Shown here: positions 45,354 to 53,418 of the stretch, one piece after another
Layout of the letters: every line of letters begins with the position of its first letter
Position numbering within the stretch: position 1 is the first letter of the stretch
Position numbers and translations under genes: made by a program
Assembly: GCF_001570765.1 (NCBI RefSeq)
Contig: NZ_BCSH01000020.1
Coordinates: 1-64,000, forward strand
Direction: 5' to 3'
DNA: 64,000 bases
Origin: Nocardiopsis listeri NBRC 13360
GTDB lineage: Bacteria; Actinomycetota; Actinomycetes; Streptosporangiales; Streptosporangiaceae
Notes under the pieces: model-generated
Databases searched by the model: none
The model's input: the letters and a program-made list of their open reading frames with translations, nothing else
Told to the model about the DNA's origin: nothing

Positions 45354-45890
45354 TCAGGGGGCGTGCCCGACGAAGGCCAGGGCCTGACGCACCAGGACAC
45401 CCTGGCCACCCTGCATCTCCTCGCGCACCTGAGGCCCGGTGGCCTCGTCCGGGGTGAACCACACCAGGTCCAGGGCGTCCTGGCGGGGCTGGCAGTCACC
45501 GCTCACCGGAACGACGTAGGCCATGGCCACCGCGTGCTGGCGGGGGTCGTGGAACGGTGTGATGCCGGGGGTGGGGAAGTACTCGGCGACCGTGAACGGC
45601 TGCGGGGAACTGGGGATGCGGGGCAGGGCCACCGGGCCCAGGTCCTTCTCCAGGTGGCGCAGGAGCGCGTCGCGCACCCGTTCGTGGTAGAGCACCCGGC
45701 CCGAGACCACCGAGCGGTTGAAGCTTCCGTCGGCGCCGGCCCGCATGAGCAGACCCACATGTGTCACCTCGCCGCTCTCATCGACTCGGACGGGCACCGC
45801 CTGGACGTAGAGCACGGGCATGCGGCCACGGACATCCTCCAACTCCTCGGAGGAGAACCAACCGGGCTGGGTGTCGGCGGTTTCGGTCAT
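45354..45890 (-). CDS. DUF4916 NUDIX-like hydrolase
   Basis: This 178-residue protein has the DUF4916 NUDIX-like fold: MPVLYVQAVPVRVDESGEVTHVGLL, then SGRVLYHERVRDALLRHLEKDLGP where the NUDIX helix would be. The classical GX5EX7REUXEEXGU box is not conserved, so hydrolase activity is uncertain. The ATG at 45890 begins the conserved region. The function is unknown. Confidence 0.78.
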   Translation of the reverse strand: MTETADTQPGWFSSEELEDVRGRMPVLYVQAVPVRVDESGEVTHVGLLMRAGADGSFNRSVVSGRVLYHERVRDALLRHLEKDLGPVALPRIPSSPQPFTVAEYFPTPGITPFHDPRQHAVAMAYVVPVSGDCQPRQDALDLVWFTPDEATGPQVREEMQGGQGVLVRQALAFVGHAP

Positions 45891-46291
45891 GGGGTACGCG
45901 GCCGTCGTCCGCTCGGGACGGTCGATGGGCCGCTCCCTCCCTTCGCTCTGGTCTTGTCCCTCGATGCGGTCATCCTCCCTTGCCCCGAGGGGTTCGGGAG
46001 CACCGGCCGTCACATGGGCGTCCAAGTACCGCTTTTACCGCACGGGAGTCGAGAAAGCACGGTGCGGGTCCGTCTTCGGGAGTGTCCGAGAGAGATCTGT
46101 GCGGGCTCTGTGGAGCGTGACCCGGGCCGGGAGGGACGGGAGAACGCGCGGTGAGGTGAGACCGAACCATCCGCGGAGCCACATCGGCGAGATTTCGGGG
46201 GTTTTTCTCATCAAAAGCCTCCCGCAACCTCTCTGTAGAGGTTACGATCTCGTACGCGGTTGCGTAGTGGAAAGGTTACGTCCGGTGAGAG
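45891..46291. other. intergenic region upstream of the STAS gene
   Basis: About 400 bp with no convincing gene. It contains a perfect hairpin AACCTCT-CTGT-AGAGGTT (46226-46243) and two direct copies of AGGTTACG (46239-46246 and 46273-46280) just before the STAS start. Confidence 0.4.
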
Positions 46292-46705
46292 GTGGCCCGA
46301 GTGGCGAAGGATGTACCGTTCTCGGCCCGGGAACGTATCTCCTGTACGGGGGTGACGGTGGTGCGCGTCCACGGAGAAGTGGACCTGGCCACCGCCGACC
46401 GGCTGCGTGAACGTCTCTTCGACGCGGTGCAGGACTCCCGTTGCGACTGCCTGGTCGTGGACATGTCCGGGCTCGGGTTCTTCGACGCCAGCGGCGTGCG
46501 CGCCCTGGTCGCCGTCCATCGAGTCCTCCAGGCGCGGGGCGCGCACATGGTCCTGGCCGAACCGTCGTCCATCGCCGAACGGGTCCTGGAGGCCCTGGGC
46601 ATGCGGCGCCTGTTCGACGTCTATCCGATCGTGGAGATGGCGCTGACCCACACCAGCGGGCTGCGCGCCGACGGCCCGCCCTTCAGGGACAACCCCGTCT
46701 CCTGA
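46292..46705 (+). CDS. STAS-domain anti-sigma factor antagonist
   Basis: This 137-residue SpoIIAA/BldG/RsbV-like protein has VVRVHGEVDLATADRLRERL and, before the phospho-acceptor, VVDMSGLGFFDASGVRALV with Ser in DASG. When dephosphorylated such proteins bind an anti-sigma kinase and free a sigma factor. The start is GTG at 46292; a second GTG at 46301 is possible. No kinase or sigma gene lies next to it, so the partners are encoded elsewhere. Confidence 0.87.
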   Translation: MARVAKDVPFSARERISCTGVTVVRVHGEVDLATADRLRERLFDAVQDSRCDCLVVDMSGLGFFDASGVRALVAVHRVLQARGAHMVLAEPSSIAERVLEALGMRRLFDVYPIVEMALTHTSGLRADGPPFRDNPVS

Positions 46706-46731
46706 CCCGTGCGGCCCGGTGAACGAAGTGA

Positions 46732-46776
46732 CCCGATGTGGTGCGCCGGTGGGGAAACCGGGCGCCCCACATCGGG
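46732..46776. terminator. bidirectional terminator, STAS / PH-domain genes
   Basis: CCCGATGTGG plus GCGCC (46732-46747) pair with GGCGC plus CCACATCGGG (46761-46776), with a single-base bulge. It lies between two convergent genes. Confidence 0.65.
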
Positions 46777-46830
46777 GCTCCACCTACCTTGCTCGGACAC
46801 TCGGCCCCGGTGTTGGACACCGCAGTCCTG

Positions 46831-48648
46831 TCAGGGAAGCACCGTGGGGCGTGATCCCTCGGCCTCGCCGGTGATCTCGGGACGTTCCAGGAAGGGCGCG
46901 AGCAGTTCCGGAACCGCTTCGTCCGCCCAGGCCAACCCCTGGCCCAGCCCCACGTCCAGGGCGGAGTACATGCCCTCACCCGCGGCGGTGGTCGCCGCCA
47001 CGTCGGCCAGCCCCAACCTGCGCTGGAAGGGCGAGCGGGTGATCCGCCAACCGATCACCGCCGACCGTTCCAGGGTGACGGTGTTTCGCACCCCCATGCC
47101 CTTGCGCAGTACCAGGTACTTCGGGTGCAGGCCGTGCCCCAGCCCTCGGTAGGAACCCACCGCGTACCAGAACGCCAGTACGCCCAGCACGACCGCGAGC
47201 GCGAACCAGCCCCACCCGGGGGTGGCCTCCACGCTCTCGACGACCAGCGGGATCGGCACGATGGTCTCCTCGATCGTGCGCGCCACCTCCCACCAACTCT
47301 CGGTGGCCACCATGTGCAGCCACGCCAGACCACCGGCCAACGCCACCCCCGCCAAGGTCACGAAGGTCGCCCGGGTGAATCGACGGCGCAACGCGGCCCT
47401 GGGGTGCGTTGCCAACGGAACGTCCAACGGGGACTGCTCCTGGCGCATCAACGCCGCGCCCAGGGCGCGCGCACGGGAGCGGGGCATGGCCGGGGACAAC
47501 CTGCTCTTGGCGCTGGTCTTCTTGTCGTCGCCACTCTCCAACCCGGTCGCGACCGCCTGAACGCTCGCCCCGCGCACCGAACGCAGCACGAAGGGTTCGT
47601 GCAGGACCACACCGTTCAGGCGGCGGCCCTCCACCGACAGGGAGACGCTGGTCAGCAGGCCCCGGCGCAACCGAACCGTGCCGTCGGGTTCCCGGGTCAG
47701 GCGGTAGTTCCACCAGGTCTCCAGCGCGGCCAACAGCAGGACGACCACACCGGACAGCAGGAGCCCCACCAGGAACAGGGGGATCACGAGCAGCAGCCGG
47801 GACATCACGAAGTCGGCCATCTGCTGTGAACCGGGCAGCCCCGCCCGTTCGGAGATCCACGCCCAACCGTGCCCGCCCGACTGGGCGTTGGCACCGATGA
47901 GGGCGGCGATGACACCGAGCCCGATTCCGAAGGTGGCGGTGGTGGCGGGCGCGTAGGCGAACCAGCGCGGGTTCAGTCGGGCCAGCTCGACGCCGTCCTC
48001 GTCGACCGAGCCGTCCTCCCCCTCGGTCGATGCCCGGGAGGCGTCGTCGGTCCCGGCCCGCCGCAACAGCTCACGTCGCAATCGCTCGCCCTGCTCGGCG
48101 GTGACGAACTCCAGTTTCAGCTGGTCGGCGCCGGATCCCACCTTCTCACCGGTGCCCACGGTCACCGTGCACAGCCCGAAGATCCGCACGTGGATCGGGG
48201 CGGCCACGTCCACGCTGCGCACACGTTCACGCGGGATGGAGCGGTAGGCCTTGGCGATGATGCCCGAACGCATCTCCATGCGGTCGGCGGTGACCCGGTA
48301 GCGCACCGCGCGCAGCCGCAGCATGTCCAGATAGGTCATCAGGGCGATGAAAGCGCCGGTGGCCGGCAAGGGCAGCAGTGCCCACAGGGGCTGGTCGACC
48401 ACGACCAGGACGACGGTGGCGACGATGGCGGAGGGAACCATGAACAGCGCCACGATCGCCGTGTCGGCCCACACCGACAGGGGGCTCAGCCCCGGCCAGT
48501 CGCCGCTCGGTTCGTCGGTCTCGGCGGGGAAGTCCCGCCCTGGCGGGTTCGGTTCCGGTACGTGCCCGTCCGCCGGGTTCGGGTCCGTCTCGGGGCGTGC
48601 GACGTCGGGGACGGTTTCTTCGGGTCGGTGATCCTCGTGAGAGGTCAT
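46831..48648 (-). CDS. membrane protein with bacterial PH domains (YdbT-like)
   Basis: This 605-residue protein has a Pro/Asp/Glu-rich cytosolic tail (about 1-45). Three PH-like (bPH2) domains alternate with three pairs of membrane helices. Each PH unit shows the pattern of a strand ending YRVTADRMEMRSGII or YRLTREPDGTVRLRRGLL and then IPRERVRSVDV. Architecture and the small partner upstream match the YdbS/YdbT pair of Bacillus, which is linked to envelope protection. Its ATG overlaps the previous stop (48645-48648). Confidence 0.85.
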   Translation of the reverse strand: MTSHEDHRPEETVPDVARPETDPNPADGHVPEPNPPGRDFPAETDEPSGDWPGLSPLSVWADTAIVALFMVPSAIVATVVLVVVDQPLWALLPLPATGAFIALMTYLDMLRLRAVRYRVTADRMEMRSGIIAKAYRSIPRERVRSVDVAAPIHVRIFGLCTVTVGTGEKVGSGADQLKLEFVTAEQGERLRRELLRRAGTDDASRASTEGEDGSVDEDGVELARLNPRWFAYAPATTATFGIGLGVIAALIGANAQSGGHGWAWISERAGLPGSQQMADFVMSRLLLVIPLFLVGLLLSGVVVLLLAALETWWNYRLTREPDGTVRLRRGLLTSVSLSVEGRRLNGVVLHEPFVLRSVRGASVQAVATGLESGDDKKTSAKSRLSPAMPRSRARALGAALMRQEQSPLDVPLATHPRAALRRRFTRATFVTLAGVALAGGLAWLHMVATESWWEVARTIEETIVPIPLVVESVEATPGWGWFALAVVLGVLAFWYAVGSYRGLGHGLHPKYLVLRKGMGVRNTVTLERSAVIGWRITRSPFQRRLGLADVAATTAAGEGMYSALDVGLGQGLAWADEAVPELLAPFLERPEITGEAEGSRPTVLP

Positions 48649-49142
48649 GTGGCGTCCCCCGGGACCGCTTCGGTGTTGTCGGTGAGCTGGTCGGCCACCT
48701 CGGTGGCGAGGGTGTGGTCGAGTCCGCTGATCTCGATGGGTCCGGCGGCGGAGGCCGTCGTCACCGTCACGCTGGACAACCCGAAGGCTCTCTGTAGTGG
48801 CCCGCGCGCGGTGTCCACGGTCTGGATCCGCGACATCGGCGCCACCCGCCACTCCTGCCACAGCCAACCGCTGGAGGTGTACACGGCGGTGTCGGTGACC
48901 TCCCAACGGTGCACGCGGTAGCGCCACCGCGGCATCACCACGGTGATCAGCAACCCGACCCCGCCCACGATCCCGGCCACGACGAGGAACCAGAACCGCA
49001 CGGGTTCCCAGATCAGCGCGGGCACGACGGGGATGACGGTGAGGCCGACCGTCACGGACAGGGCCTGGGTCGACCACCAGCCCACCGCTCGACGGTCCAC
49101 TCGGTGGTTGGGCGGTCGCAGGCGCAGAGCGTCGTTGCTCAT
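48645..49142 (-). CDS. small PH-domain membrane protein (YdbS-like)
   Basis: This 165-residue protein has two membrane helices (about 25-70), then one bacterial PH domain with YRVHRWEVTDTAVYTSSGWLW and the MSRIQTVDTARGPLQRAFGL segment. It is translationally coupled to the larger PH-domain gene. It is divergent from the SPFH gene, and the gap holds a perfect GTGATATCAC palindrome. A joint envelope role of the four genes is inferred. Confidence 0.85.
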   Translation of the reverse strand: MSNDALRLRPPNHRVDRRAVGWWSTQALSVTVGLTVIPVVPALIWEPVRFWFLVVAGIVGGVGLLITVVMPRWRYRVHRWEVTDTAVYTSSGWLWQEWRVAPMSRIQTVDTARGPLQRAFGLSSVTVTTASAAGPIEISGLDHTLATEVADQLTDNTEAVPGDAT

Positions 49143-49196
49143 GGCGTCGACGTCTCCTCTCGGTAGGGGGCCGCCGGGGCGGACTTGCCATTAAAA

Positions 49197-49206
49197 GTGA
49201 TATCAC
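49197..49206. promoter_or_regulatory. GTGATATCAC palindrome in divergent gap
   Basis: A perfect 10-bp palindrome in an unusually AT-rich stretch (TTAAAAGTGATATCACAATG) between the PH-domain and SPFH operons. It is probably an operator for one or both. Confidence 0.45.
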
Positions 49207-49245
49207 AATGCTATGCTCGAGTCATCACCTAAGGAAGGGACCGAA

Positions 49246-50154
49246 ATGAGTGAGACCCCCGGCGTCACCAGACCCGAACCCCAGTACCGCGAACGTGCCG
49301 CCTTCGGGTACGGCGGGATCCCCATGTTCGTGGTCGCGATGGTCCTTGTCCTGGGCGGCGTCGGCATCGCCCTGCTGCCACTGCTGGACCTGCCCGTGTT
49401 CCTCATCGCGATCGGCGTGGTGCTGGCGCTGGTCGGCGCGGTCCTGTCCTTCGGGCTGACCATGGTCGCCCCCAACGAGGCCCAGGTCGTGCAGTTCTTC
49501 GGCCGCTACATCGGCACCATCCGCACCGACGGTCTGCGTTGGGTCAACCCGCTCACCGTGCGCAACGCGATCTCCACCCGCATTCGCAACCACGAGACCT
49601 CCGTCATGAAGGTCAACGACGCCTCCGGCAGCCCCATCGAGATCGCCGCCGTCGTGGTCTGGCAGGTCGAGGACACCGCTCGCGCCTCGTTCGAGGTCGA
49701 CGACTTCGTCCAGTTCGTCTCCACCCAGACCGAGGCGGCCGTGCGCCACATCGCCGGCAAGTACCCCTACGACTCCTACGGAGAGGGCAACGGCACCTCC
49801 CTGCGCGACAGCGCCGACGCCATCACCGAGCAGCTGTCCAAGGAGGTCGCCGAACGCGTGGACGCCGCGGGTGTGAAGATCGTGGAGTCCCGGTTCACCC
49901 ACCTGGCCTACGCCCCCGAGATCGCCCAGGCCATGCTCCAGCGTCAGCAGGCCGGTGCGATGATCGCCGCCCGCGCCGAGATCGTCGAGGGCGCCGTCAG
50001 CCTCGTGGACCGCGCCTTGGAACGTCTGGCCGACGAGAACGTGGTGGACCTGGACGAGGAACGCAAGGCCGCCATGGTCAGCAACCTGCTCGTGGTGCTG
50101 TGCTCCGACCGTCCCGCCAGCCCCATCGTCAACGCCGGGACCCTGTACCAGTAG
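49246..50154 (+). CDS. SPFH (stomatin/prohibitin)-domain membrane protein
   Basis: This 302-residue SPFH/band-7 protein has two N-terminal membrane helices (about 24-75), the band-7 domain from LTMVAPNEAQVVQFFGRY to about 230, and a helical region ending VSLVDRALERL. The ATG at 49246 has AAGGAAGGGA upstream. Such proteins form membrane microdomain scaffolds. The next gene, 16 nt downstream, encodes a ribbon-helix-helix protein; this SPFH-RHH pair is frequent in actinomycetes. Confidence 0.88.
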   Translation: MSETPGVTRPEPQYRERAAFGYGGIPMFVVAMVLVLGGVGIALLPLLDLPVFLIAIGVVLALVGAVLSFGLTMVAPNEAQVVQFFGRYIGTIRTDGLRWVNPLTVRNAISTRIRNHETSVMKVNDASGSPIEIAAVVVWQVEDTARASFEVDDFVQFVSTQTEAAVRHIAGKYPYDSYGEGNGTSLRDSADAITEQLSKEVAERVDAAGVKIVESRFTHLAYAPEIAQAMLQRQQAGAMIAARAEIVEGAVSLVDRALERLADENVVDLDEERKAAMVSNLLVVLCSDRPASPIVNAGTLYQ

Positions 50155-50170
50155 ATCCGGGTGAGGTGCC

Positions 50171-50419
50171 TTGTCCGAGCGCAAGAAAGTGCTGCTGCGG
50201 CTCGACCCCGCCGTCCACGACGCGCTCGCGCGCTGGGCCGGGCATGAGTTGCGCAGCACCAACGCCCAGATCGAGTTCCTGCTACGCCGTGCGTTGGACG
50301 ACGCGGGCCGCATGCCCAAGGAAGTGCGGGAGATCCCGCGTCGTGGCAGACCACGAAAGCCCGAGGCCACCTCCGATGAACCCGAAGCGGAGCCCGAGGA
50401 GGGGCCGGAGCGGACATGA
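50171..50419 (+). CDS. small ribbon-helix-helix (Arc-like) protein
   Basis: This 82-residue protein starts with KKVLLRLDPAVHDALARWAGHELRSTNAQIEFLLRRAL, a ribbon-helix-helix pattern of the Arc/CopG type, followed by a disordered basic and acidic tail. The TTG at 50171 follows GAGGTGCC. It sits in one operon with the SPFH gene and might bind the GTGATATCAC element as autoregulator. No toxin gene is nearby. Confidence 0.72.
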   Translation: MSERKKVLLRLDPAVHDALARWAGHELRSTNAQIEFLLRRALDDAGRMPKEVREIPRRGRPRKPEATSDEPEAEPEEGPERT

Positions 50420-50420
50420 C

Positions 50421-50453
50421 GAAGCCGGGTGCCCGAGGGGGACACCCGGCTTC
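50421..50453. terminator. bidirectional terminator
   Basis: GAAGCCGGGTG (50421-50431) pairs perfectly with CACCCGGCTTC (50443-50453). It lies between the ribbon-helix-helix gene and the convergent Uma2 gene. Confidence 0.7.
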
Positions 50454-50471
50454 GTGCCGTCGTGGTGGGGG

Positions 50472-51131
50472 TTACACGCCGTTCTCCGGCTTCTGCGTTT
50501 CCTGCGCAGTCTTCGCATCCTCCGCCTCCTTCGGTCCGCCGATGTGCCGACGCCAGTCACCGTCCAAGCGCAGGAGCCACTGCGGTACGACCCGTACCGG
50601 GAAGGGCAGTTCGGTCTCCAGGACGTCCTCACCGAACACCGGGGCCACCTCCGTGTACTCACCGTCCTTCAACCGGAATTCGATGATGCTCGGCTTGTCG
50701 GGATCGGGAGTGAGGACCCAGTACGAAGGAATGCCGAAGGCGGCGTACTCCTGCCGTTTCGTGTGGTGGTCCCGGAACACGCTCTCGGGTGAGACCACCT
50801 CCACCGCCAGCAGCGGAGGTGTGGTCGTGTAGGGCATCTGGAAATCCTCGCTACGAATCACGGCCAAGTCCGGGACTCGGTAACGCGTGCGTTCCGCATT
50901 GAGAATCACCCCTGGACCGTCCATGATCAGGAGCCCAGACGGCGCGCAGTTGCTGAGGTGGGCGGTGAGACGTGCGGTGGCCAGTGTGTGGAAGCTGACG
51001 GGGGCGGGGGACACGTCAAGCCTCCCGTCGACCAGCTCGTAGCGCCGCCCGTCGTCCGGAATCTTCCGCATATCCTCCACGGTGAGCGGTGCCGGTCCCG
51101 GGTCCGTCTTGCCGATAGCCATGACACTCAT
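50472..51131 (-). CDS. Uma2-family (DUF820) endonuclease-fold protein
   Basis: This 219-residue Uma2 protein has a PD-(D/E)XK nuclease-like core: LTVEDMRKIPDDGRRYELVDGRLDVSPAP, RVPDLAVIR and LLAVEVVSPESVFRDHHTKRQEYAAFGIPSYWVL carry the Asp, Glu and Lys pattern. The start at ATG 51131 has GGAGG 5 nt upstream. The biological role of this widespread family in actinomycetes and cyanobacteria is not known. Confidence 0.83.
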   Translation of the reverse strand: MSVMAIGKTDPGPAPLTVEDMRKIPDDGRRYELVDGRLDVSPAPVSFHTLATARLTAHLSNCAPSGLLIMDGPGVILNAERTRYRVPDLAVIRSEDFQMPYTTTPPLLAVEVVSPESVFRDHHTKRQEYAAFGIPSYWVLTPDPDKPSIIEFRLKDGEYTEVAPVFGEDVLETELPFPVRVVPQWLLRLDGDWRRHIGGPKEAEDAKTAQETQKPENGV

Positions 51132-51247
51132 CTTGCCTCCTTGGTCGCATGGAGACCAGCGTCGCGGAGTTCTGGGGAGCGTGAGTCGGAAATGGCGAAA
51201 TTCGCGAACAAGAACCCACATCATTCGGCTCTTGGCGCCGACCAAAA

Positions 51248-51291
51248 AGAAGGAGGGTGGGACCGGCCTGTGCCGGTCCCACCCTCCTTCT
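51248..51291 (-). terminator. strong terminator after FAD dehydrogenase
   Basis: 19-bp perfect arms at 51248-51266 and 51273-51291 with a 6-nt loop. On the minus strand the stem is followed by TTTTTGG. This is the clearest intrinsic terminator of the window. Confidence 0.85.
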
Positions 51292-51302
51292 CGGTCGCGT
51301 TT

Positions 51303-52961
51303 CTAGCCGAGCGCTGCCGCGACGGCCCTTCCCGCCGTGCGACCGGAGAAGATGCAGCCGCCCAGGAAGGTGCCCTCCAGGGACCGGTATCCGTGCACGC
51401 CGCCACCCCCGAACCCGGCGACCTCGCCGGCCGCGTACACCCCCGGCAGCGGGGTGCCGTCGGCGCGCAGCACGCGGGCGTCCAGGTCGGTGTGCAGGCC
51501 GCCCAGGGTCTTGCGGGTGAGGATGTGCAATCGCACGGCGATCAACGGGCCCGCCTTGGGGTCCAGGATCTGGTGCGGGGTCGCCACCCGGGCGAGCTTG
51601 TCACCCCGGTAGTTGCGGGCGCCGTGGATCGCCATGACCTGTAGGTCCTTGGTGAAGGTGTTGACCATCTCGCGGTCGCGGGCCACCACCTCGCGCGTCA
51701 CCGTGTCGGCGTCGAGAACCTCGTCACCGGCGACCGCCTTCATCTTGCGGATCAGCTCGGGAAGCCTGTCGGCGACCACGAAATCGGCGCCATGCTTCTT
51801 GAACGCCTCCACCGGCCCCGGGGCGCCCGGCAGGACCCGTTGCAGCACCAGCTTGAGGTCCTTGCCGGTCAGGTCCGGGTTCTGCTCCGAACCCGACAGG
51901 CCGAACTCCTTCTCGATGATCTTCTGGGAGAGGACGAACCACGTGTACTCGTGGCCGCTCTTCATGATGTGGTCCAGGGTCCCCAGGGTGTCGAACCCGG
52001 GGAGGTAGGGCGCGGGCAGTCGCTTGCCGGTCGCGTCCAACCACAGTGACGACGGGCCGGGCAGGATGCGGATGCCGTGCTTGTCCCAGATCGGGTCCCA
52101 GTTCTGGATGCCCTCGGTGTAGTGCCACATCCGGTCGCGGTTGATGATCTCGCCGCCGGCCTGCTCGGTGATGCCGAGCATCCGCCCGTCCACGTGGGCG
52201 GGCACCCCCGAGAGCATGTGCTCGGGGGCCTTGCCCAGGCGCTCGGGCCAGTTCCGTCGGACCAGGTCGTGGTTGGCGCCGATCCCGCCGGCGGTGACGA
52301 CGATCGCCTGGGCGCCCACCTCGAACTCGCCCACGGCGTCCCGGCTACTGGCCCGTCCCCGCTCGACGTCGCTGGGGGCCAGCACCGTGCCGCGTACCCC
52401 GGTGACCGTCCCGTTGGTCACGACCAGTTCGTCCACCCGGTGGCGGAACCGCAGCTCCACCAGTCCCTTCTCGGCTGCGGCGCGTACCCGGCGTTCGAAG
52501 GGGGCGACCACGCCGGGGCCGGTGCCCCAGGTGATGTGGAATCGGGGCACCGAGTTGCCGTGCCCGTTGGCCAGGTACCCGCCGCGCTCGGCCCAGCCCA
52601 CGACCGGGAAGATCCTCAGACCCTGTTGACGCAGCCACGAGTACTTCTCCCCGGCGGCGAAGTCGACGTAGGCCTCGGCCCACTTGCGCGGCCAGGCGTC
52701 CTCGGGTCGGTCGAAGTCGGCGGTGCCCATCCAGTCCTGGAGCGCGAGTTCCTTGGAGTCCTTCACGCCCATGCGGCGCTGTTCGGGGGAGTCCACGAAG
52801 AACAGTCCGCCGAAGGACCAGAACGCCTGGCCGCCCAGGGACTGTTCGGGTTCCTGGTCCAGCAGGATCACCCGCTTGCCCGCGTCGGCCAGTTCGGCGG
52901 CCGCGGCCAGTCCGGCCAGCCCTGCCCCGACGACGATCGCGTCGGTCTGGTCGGTGCTCAT
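51303..52961 (-). CDS. FAD-binding dehydrogenase
   Basis: This 552-residue flavoprotein of the fumarate reductase/3-ketosteroid dehydrogenase-like superfamily has an FAD-binding motif VVGAGLAGLAAAAELADAGKRV at the start. The C-terminal part has PGVYAAGEVAGFGGGGVHGYRSLEGTFLGGC. The ATG at 52961 begins the motif region. A perfect TTTGTCA-GGGTG-TGACAAA palindrome sits about 95 bp upstream as a likely operator. It is convergent with the Uma2 side through the terminator and divergent from the GntR/tct operon. The substrate is unknown. Confidence 0.83.
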   Translation of the reverse strand: MSTDQTDAIVVGAGLAGLAAAAELADAGKRVILLDQEPEQSLGGQAFWSFGGLFFVDSPEQRRMGVKDSKELALQDWMGTADFDRPEDAWPRKWAEAYVDFAAGEKYSWLRQQGLRIFPVVGWAERGGYLANGHGNSVPRFHITWGTGPGVVAPFERRVRAAAEKGLVELRFRHRVDELVVTNGTVTGVRGTVLAPSDVERGRASSRDAVGEFEVGAQAIVVTAGGIGANHDLVRRNWPERLGKAPEHMLSGVPAHVDGRMLGITEQAGGEIINRDRMWHYTEGIQNWDPIWDKHGIRILPGPSSLWLDATGKRLPAPYLPGFDTLGTLDHIMKSGHEYTWFVLSQKIIEKEFGLSGSEQNPDLTGKDLKLVLQRVLPGAPGPVEAFKKHGADFVVADRLPELIRKMKAVAGDEVLDADTVTREVVARDREMVNTFTKDLQVMAIHGARNYRGDKLARVATPHQILDPKAGPLIAVRLHILTRKTLGGLHTDLDARVLRADGTPLPGVYAAGEVAGFGGGGVHGYRSLEGTFLGGCIFSGRTAGRAVAAALG

Positions 52962-53055
52962 GGGTGACTCCTCGCCGGTCCTGGTACGTGGTGGTCAAGA
53001 CTGTGCACCGGCCCGGGTCCAACGGCAAGGGGCATGTGCGCCGCGCACCACATCC

Positions 53056-53074
53056 TTTGTCAGGGTGTGACAAA
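53056..53074. promoter_or_regulatory. operator-like palindrome TTTGTCA-N5-TGACAAA
   Basis: Perfect 7-bp arms around GGGTG. The position is about 95 bp upstream of the FAD dehydrogenase start on the minus strand. Confidence 0.5.
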
Positions 53075-53115
53075 CCGGCCGTCACCGGGCGTGAGCGCGC
53101 GGCGTGAATCCGTGA

Positions 53116-53249
53116 GAAGGGTGAACACCCGAGGGCGCGCCCGGCAGTGAGGACGTCCCGCGCACCCCTTACGTTCACCCTTCGGACACCTGACCCTCGC
53201 CGTGTGTGTCCGGGTCGTCGCCCTTCGGGGTCGATCGAGGTCAGGTGTC
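53116..53249. repeat. two overlapping long-spaced inverted repeats
   Basis: GAAGGGTGAAC (53116-53126) is repeated inverted as GTTCACCCTTC (53173-53183). GACACCTGACC (53185-53195) is repeated inverted as GGTCAGGTGTC (53239-53249), followed by CTATTTTTTG. No reading frame explains them. They could be operators or a structured RNA. Confidence 0.4.
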
Positions 53250-53341
53250 GAACCTATTTTTTGACCGGTGGGGCGCGTGGATCCCCGCTGGGGCAAGGGG
53301 TCCCGTGAAATCGGACATGAGTCGCACGAAACCCACTATGG

Positions 53342-53407
53342 GTCAACAGTTGACACACGTCACACGGTGATCCAATCTGGTTAACCATTAACAGTTAACG
53401 GTTAACC
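53342..53407 (+). promoter_or_regulatory. GntR promoter with nested TTAAC operators
   Basis: GTCAACAGTTGAC (53342-53354) overlaps TTGACA (53350-53355, -35), with CAATCT (53373-53378) 17 nt on as -10. TGGTTAACCA (53378-53387) and the rest up to GGTTAACC (53400-53407) form a near-palindrome with four TTAAC half-sites, placed to block transcription. Confidence 0.6.
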
Positions 53408-53418
53408 GAGAGGACGAC

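Noticed and set aside
50171-50419. Antitoxin of a toxin-antitoxin pair
   Set aside because: The protein is ribbon-helix-helix-like, but no toxin gene lies next to it; the Uma2 gene is on the other strand behind a terminator.
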